Origin: SM1-73 sp964588305
Lineage (GTDB): Bacteria > Zixibacteria > MSB-5A5 > SM1-73
Direction: 5' to 3'
DNA: 64,000 bases
Assembly (NCBI GenBank): GCA_964588305.1
Contig: CAZPOP010000018.1
Coordinates: 1-64,000, forward strand
Below, piece by piece: positions 61,344 to 64,000 of this stretch. The number at the start of each line of letters is the position of its first letter. The first letter of the stretch is position 1. The position numbers and the translations under genes were made by a program. The notes below the pieces were generated by a model. The model did not search any database and was not told where the DNA came from. It was given only the letters and a program-made list of their open reading frames with translations.

Positions 61344-63716
61344 ATGAACGGAAATCCGAAAAATAAGGCTCAAATGCTACAACAAGAGCTCTCCCGAATA
61401 AGATCCCTGATTGATCACAAAGAGTTCAAGCGTGCGCTAGATGAACTTCGAGGATTAGAAGGCCAAACTGGATTGGAAAGGGTTGCTAGTCAATCAGAGG
61501 AGTTCCATTATCTGTTTGCTTCAGCCCTTCAGGGATGCGGCCACTACAAAGAAGCCTCGCTGAAGGCTGCAAGGGCCATTGACTTGCTTAGAACTACCTC
61601 GCAGATTGGCAAATTCGCTCGGGTCCAATATCTGCTGGGAGTAATTTATTCCGATATGGGAGAACCAAAGAAAGCAGAGCGGGAGTTAAGAGACGCCATC
61701 GCGTCCTTTCGCAGATTGCATAACGAGAAAGGAATAGTCCAGGTCTTTATTGAACTTGCTCATGTGCATTTTGTGAAATCTGAGTATTCAAAGGCAATCG
61801 AATATCTAAACGAATGCATGGCTTATTGTGACGAAACGGGCGACAAGAAAACAAGGGCCAAGGTCGCCGCAAATCTTGCCAGAGTCCATATTCGCGCAGG
61901 CAATTTGAAATTAGCTGAAGCCTCTCTTAAGGTCTCGACAAAGATGCATGAAGAAAGTGGAGATAAGGTCAGTTTTTGCAATGGCTTATTATCTCTGGGC
62001 TATGTGTACTCTCAGCAGCGAGATTTCGGAAGAGCGAAAGGATGTTATCGACAGGCTTTGGAACTAATCCACGAGAAGAATTACGAATTTCAGCTCGCAA
62101 TTTACCATGAGTATGCTGGTGAATTAGGCTTCACCGAGAATAATCATGCGGATGCCGAGAATCACTACACTCAAGCTATTGACATAGGTGAAAAGATATC
62201 GGATGCAAGTGGGATCATCAGTCAGACTTCTCGTCTGCTTGCGGAATTACAGATGGCACAAGGGCAGTATGACGAGGCTTTTTCTTCCTGTGAGAAGGGT
62301 CTGAGGGTTGCCGAATATCTGGGGGAGAGAATTGAGATAGGAGCGATTCACCGAGCTTTGGGGCAGATTTACACTGCCAAAAAACAAAAACAGAAAGCTG
62401 CAGAAAGCTTTGCGAAGTCCATATGGGTTTTGGAGCAGATCGGCGCCAAGTTCGAGTTAGGAAAGTCTTATCTGGAAGCTGGAAAATCTGACTGTTTCGA
62501 CTTTCATGATCGAATCCACTATCTGCGCAAAGCTAAAGCTCTATTCAGAGACTTGGATTCGAAATATCATGAGGGTCTGGTTTACTCTGCAATCTCAAAG
62601 CTCTTCTTTGATGATGGCGAGTACGAGAAAGCACACTTGTTCCTGGGTGATGCCGAGAAGATATTCAAAGAATCAAACGAGAAAAAAGAGCTGGTCTCAG
62701 TCTTATCCTTCCGGAGGGTTCTCGAAAAGGCACTCGGCGAATCGGAGAAAAACATCGATCCAAAAGACAAGTATGCATTTCCCAAAAATATTACTCAGAG
62801 CCACGAGATGCAGGCCATAATCGAGAGAGCCAGGAGGATCAAAGACACAGACCTGACTATACTCCTTGAAGGTGAAACCGGCACAGGCAAGGACCTGCTG
62901 GCCAAAACGATTCATTACCAAAGCAAGAGGAAGAGCAGAGAGTTCGTGCCGGTTCAGTGCTCAGCGATTCCCGAAGCCCTGCTGGAGAACGCTCTCTTTG
63001 GTCACGTGAAAGGAGCATATACCGGCGCCAACGAAAACAGCATGGGATTCTTTCAGCAGGCTGAGGGAGGAACCCTGTATCTGGATGAGATTGCAGACAT
63101 TCCTCTTTCCACCCAGGTGAAATTGCTGAGGCTCATCGAGGAAAAGGAAATCACGCGAATAGGAGAGACCAGGCCCAGAAAGATCGATGTAAGAATCATT
63201 GCCTCTACCTCTCGTGATCTAGCTGAAAGAATCTCAAAAGGTATTTTTAGAACGGATCTGTATTATCGGCTTAACGTCTTGCCTTTCAAGCTGCCACCGT
63301 TAGAGGAGAGAAAAGAGGATATTCCCCTTCTGGTAAAACACTTCCTCAGAGAAGACGGATTAAATCAAGATATCTCAAGAACCCTGGAGAATCCGGAATT
63401 CATTGAGAAATTGCTCGGTCGTGACTGGCCGGGAAACGTGAGGGAGCTGAAACACGAGATCGAAAAGCTCGCCGTTTTATCGAATGGCAACGGTGAGATT
63501 GGCCCGGATTTATGGAAAGAAACGATGAACAATCTGACTGATAAGAGACCAGAGGGCTCTTTGTGTGACGAGGTACGTGAGTTCGTGAAGAGAAAAGTAA
63601 GTAAGGCACTCCAGCAAACCAACGGCAACAAATCCAAGGCGGCCAAGATACTGGGCATTCCGGAGACTACCTTGCGAAACAAGATGAAGAAATACCGAAT
63701 CGAATTTGATTCCTAA
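61344..63716 (+). CDS. TPR-domain sigma-54-dependent transcriptional activator
   Basis: 790 residues; GAGGAAAG precedes the ATG. Residues ~1-440 are tandem TPR-like helical pairs (LLGVIYSDMGEPKKAERELRDA and many more). The AAA+ domain has Walker A GETGTGKD (510-517), the GAYTGA loop (557-562; GAFTGA in most, Y variant known to work) that contacts sigma-54, Walker B GGTLYLDEI, and LLGRDWPGNVRELKHEI. A Fis-type helix-turn-helix closes it (NKSKAAKILGIPETTLRNKM). There is no receiver, GAF or PAS domain, so the TPR array is the likely sensor. Sigma-54 promoter candidates lie upstream (60772) and downstream (63979). Confidence 0.92.
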   Translation: MNGNPKNKAQMLQQELSRIRSLIDHKEFKRALDELRGLEGQTGLERVASQSEEFHYLFASALQGCGHYKEASLKAARAIDLLRTTSQIGKFARVQYLLGVIYSDMGEPKKAERELRDAIASFRRLHNEKGIVQVFIELAHVHFVKSEYSKAIEYLNECMAYCDETGDKKTRAKVAANLARVHIRAGNLKLAEASLKVSTKMHEESGDKVSFCNGLLSLGYVYSQQRDFGRAKGCYRQALELIHEKNYEFQLAIYHEYAGELGFTENNHADAENHYTQAIDIGEKISDASGIISQTSRLLAELQMAQGQYDEAFSSCEKGLRVAEYLGERIEIGAIHRALGQIYTAKKQKQKAAESFAKSIWVLEQIGAKFELGKSYLEAGKSDCFDFHDRIHYLRKAKALFRDLDSKYHEGLVYSAISKLFFDDGEYEKAHLFLGDAEKIFKESNEKKELVSVLSFRRVLEKALGESEKNIDPKDKYAFPKNITQSHEMQAIIERARRIKDTDLTILLEGETGTGKDLLAKTIHYQSKRKSREFVPVQCSAIPEALLENALFGHVKGAYTGANENSMGFFQQAEGGTLYLDEIADIPLSTQVKLLRLIEEKEITRIGETRPRKIDVRIIASTSRDLAERISKGIFRTDLYYRLNVLPFKLPPLEERKEDIPLLVKHFLREDGLNQDISRTLENPEFIEKLLGRDWPGNVRELKHEIEKLAVLSNGNGEIGPDLWKETMNNLTDKRPEGSLCDEVREFVKRKVSKALQQTNGNKSKAAKILGIPETTLRNKMKKYRIEFDS

Positions 63717-63761
63717 TGGCCCACCTTCTGTCTACCCAATCCTCCATTCTCGGAATCTCAG

Positions 63762-63785
63762 TCCTCCGAAAGTGGAGGATTTTTT
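63762..63785 (+). terminator. intrinsic terminator 1 after the activator
   Basis: TCCTCC-gaaagt-GGAGGA followed by six T. A further upstream arm AATCCTCCA (63739-63747) could pair instead with TGGAGGATT. Confidence 0.75.
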
Positions 63786-63839
63786 AATTTAAACAGATAC
63801 ATCAGCTTATCAAACTTTTCTCAGCAATGGCCGATTCCC

Positions 63840-63869
63840 AATCCTCCATTTGTGGAGGATTCTTTTATT
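63840..63869 (+). terminator. intrinsic terminator 2
   Basis: AATCCTCCA-tttg-TGGAGGATT, 9-bp perfect stem, followed by CTTTTATTT. The left arm and preceding CCC repeat the sequence at 63736-63749. Confidence 0.7.
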
Positions 63870-63978
63870 TCATCCTTCAGGTATCTTCTTTCACCACCCC
63901 GAAACACCAAAGCCTAATTCCTTATTTTTCAATTACTTAGGTCCTTCACTCCGAAAACCCCATCCCCTTTCCCTGCTC

Positions 63979-63993
63979 CGGCATGATTCTTGT
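63979..63993 (+). promoter_or_regulatory. sigma-54 promoter candidate at the window edge
   Basis: CGGCATGATTCTTGT: GG at 63980-63981, ten bases, GT at 63992-63993. The start would fall just past the window, so its gene is not visible. Confidence 0.45.
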
Positions 63994-64000
63994 TATGATC

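Overview
The window looks like chromosome from an uncultured Gram-negative bacterium of the FCB superphylum, most like candidate phylum Zixibacteria or a close relative (inference). Reasons: several large secreted proteins end either in a FlgD-like/type IX-like C-terminal sorting domain (NYPNPFN motif) or in a paired dockerin-type calcium repeat; a PorV-like outer-membrane protein sits next to the largest of them; housekeeping genes have bacterial Gram-negative features; and many small palindromic repeats sit between genes. No rRNA, tRNA or CRISPR array was recognised.

Layout. 1-0.55 kb: left end of an IS110-family element, with the start of its transposase and, upstream, a promoter and hairpin-rich stretch that fits a bridge RNA. 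0.7-11.4 kb (minus): a PorV-like protein behind a 3,220-residue cysteine-rich surface protein. 12.5-16.5 kb (minus): a decayed ORF, galT, a TrkA-type ion channel and a CPA2 antiporter. 16.9-26.5 kb (minus): four dockerin proteins (a large secreted protein, two tandem putative clan-CD cysteine peptidases, an M1 metallopeptidase) with a ClC transporter among them. 26.8-31.7 kb (plus): a small outer-membrane protein, folC, a frameshifted four-helix-bundle gene, a possible sigma-54-driven small RNA, a radical SAM protein and a phosphoesterase. 31.9-34.8 kb (minus): two sorting-domain proteins.

35-47.4 kb (plus) is a dense housekeeping block: tilS, hpt, ftsH, folE, folP, cdaA, obg, dprA, ptsH, ptsI and a phosphoglucose/phosphomannose isomerase. 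It covers tRNA modification, purine salvage, membrane proteolysis, folate synthesis, c-di-AMP synthesis, ribosome assembly, DNA uptake and a PTS phosphorelay. 47.6-52 kb is accessory: a lipoprotein, a broken Ser/Thr kinase copy carrying an 80-bp insertion, an acylating aldehyde dehydrogenase, a DUF559 nuclease pseudogene framed by three copies of an 82-bp palindromic unit, and a kinase whose catalytic Asp is replaced by Asn. 52-58.8 kb returns to ordinary genes (LiaF-like, TIGR04076, sugar nucleotidyltransferase, metK, ahcY) and a dockerin beta-propeller protein that is a module-swapped relative of the one at 33-34.8 kb. 59.2-64 kb holds a three-repeat secreted protein, a small secreted peptide and a TPR/sigma-54 activator (AAA+ and Fis domains), with three closely similar sigma-54 promoter candidates in the window.

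Most interesting: (i) the possible peptide-TPR-sigma-54 unit at 60.77-64 kb and the matching promoter in front of a terminator-ended RNA at 29.7 kb; (ii) the putative IS110 bridge RNA; (iii) the DUF559 gene whose ends are set by palindromic repeats; (iv) the dockerin versus sorting-domain module swap with no cohesin in view; (v) the tandem dockerin putative clan-CD peptidases.
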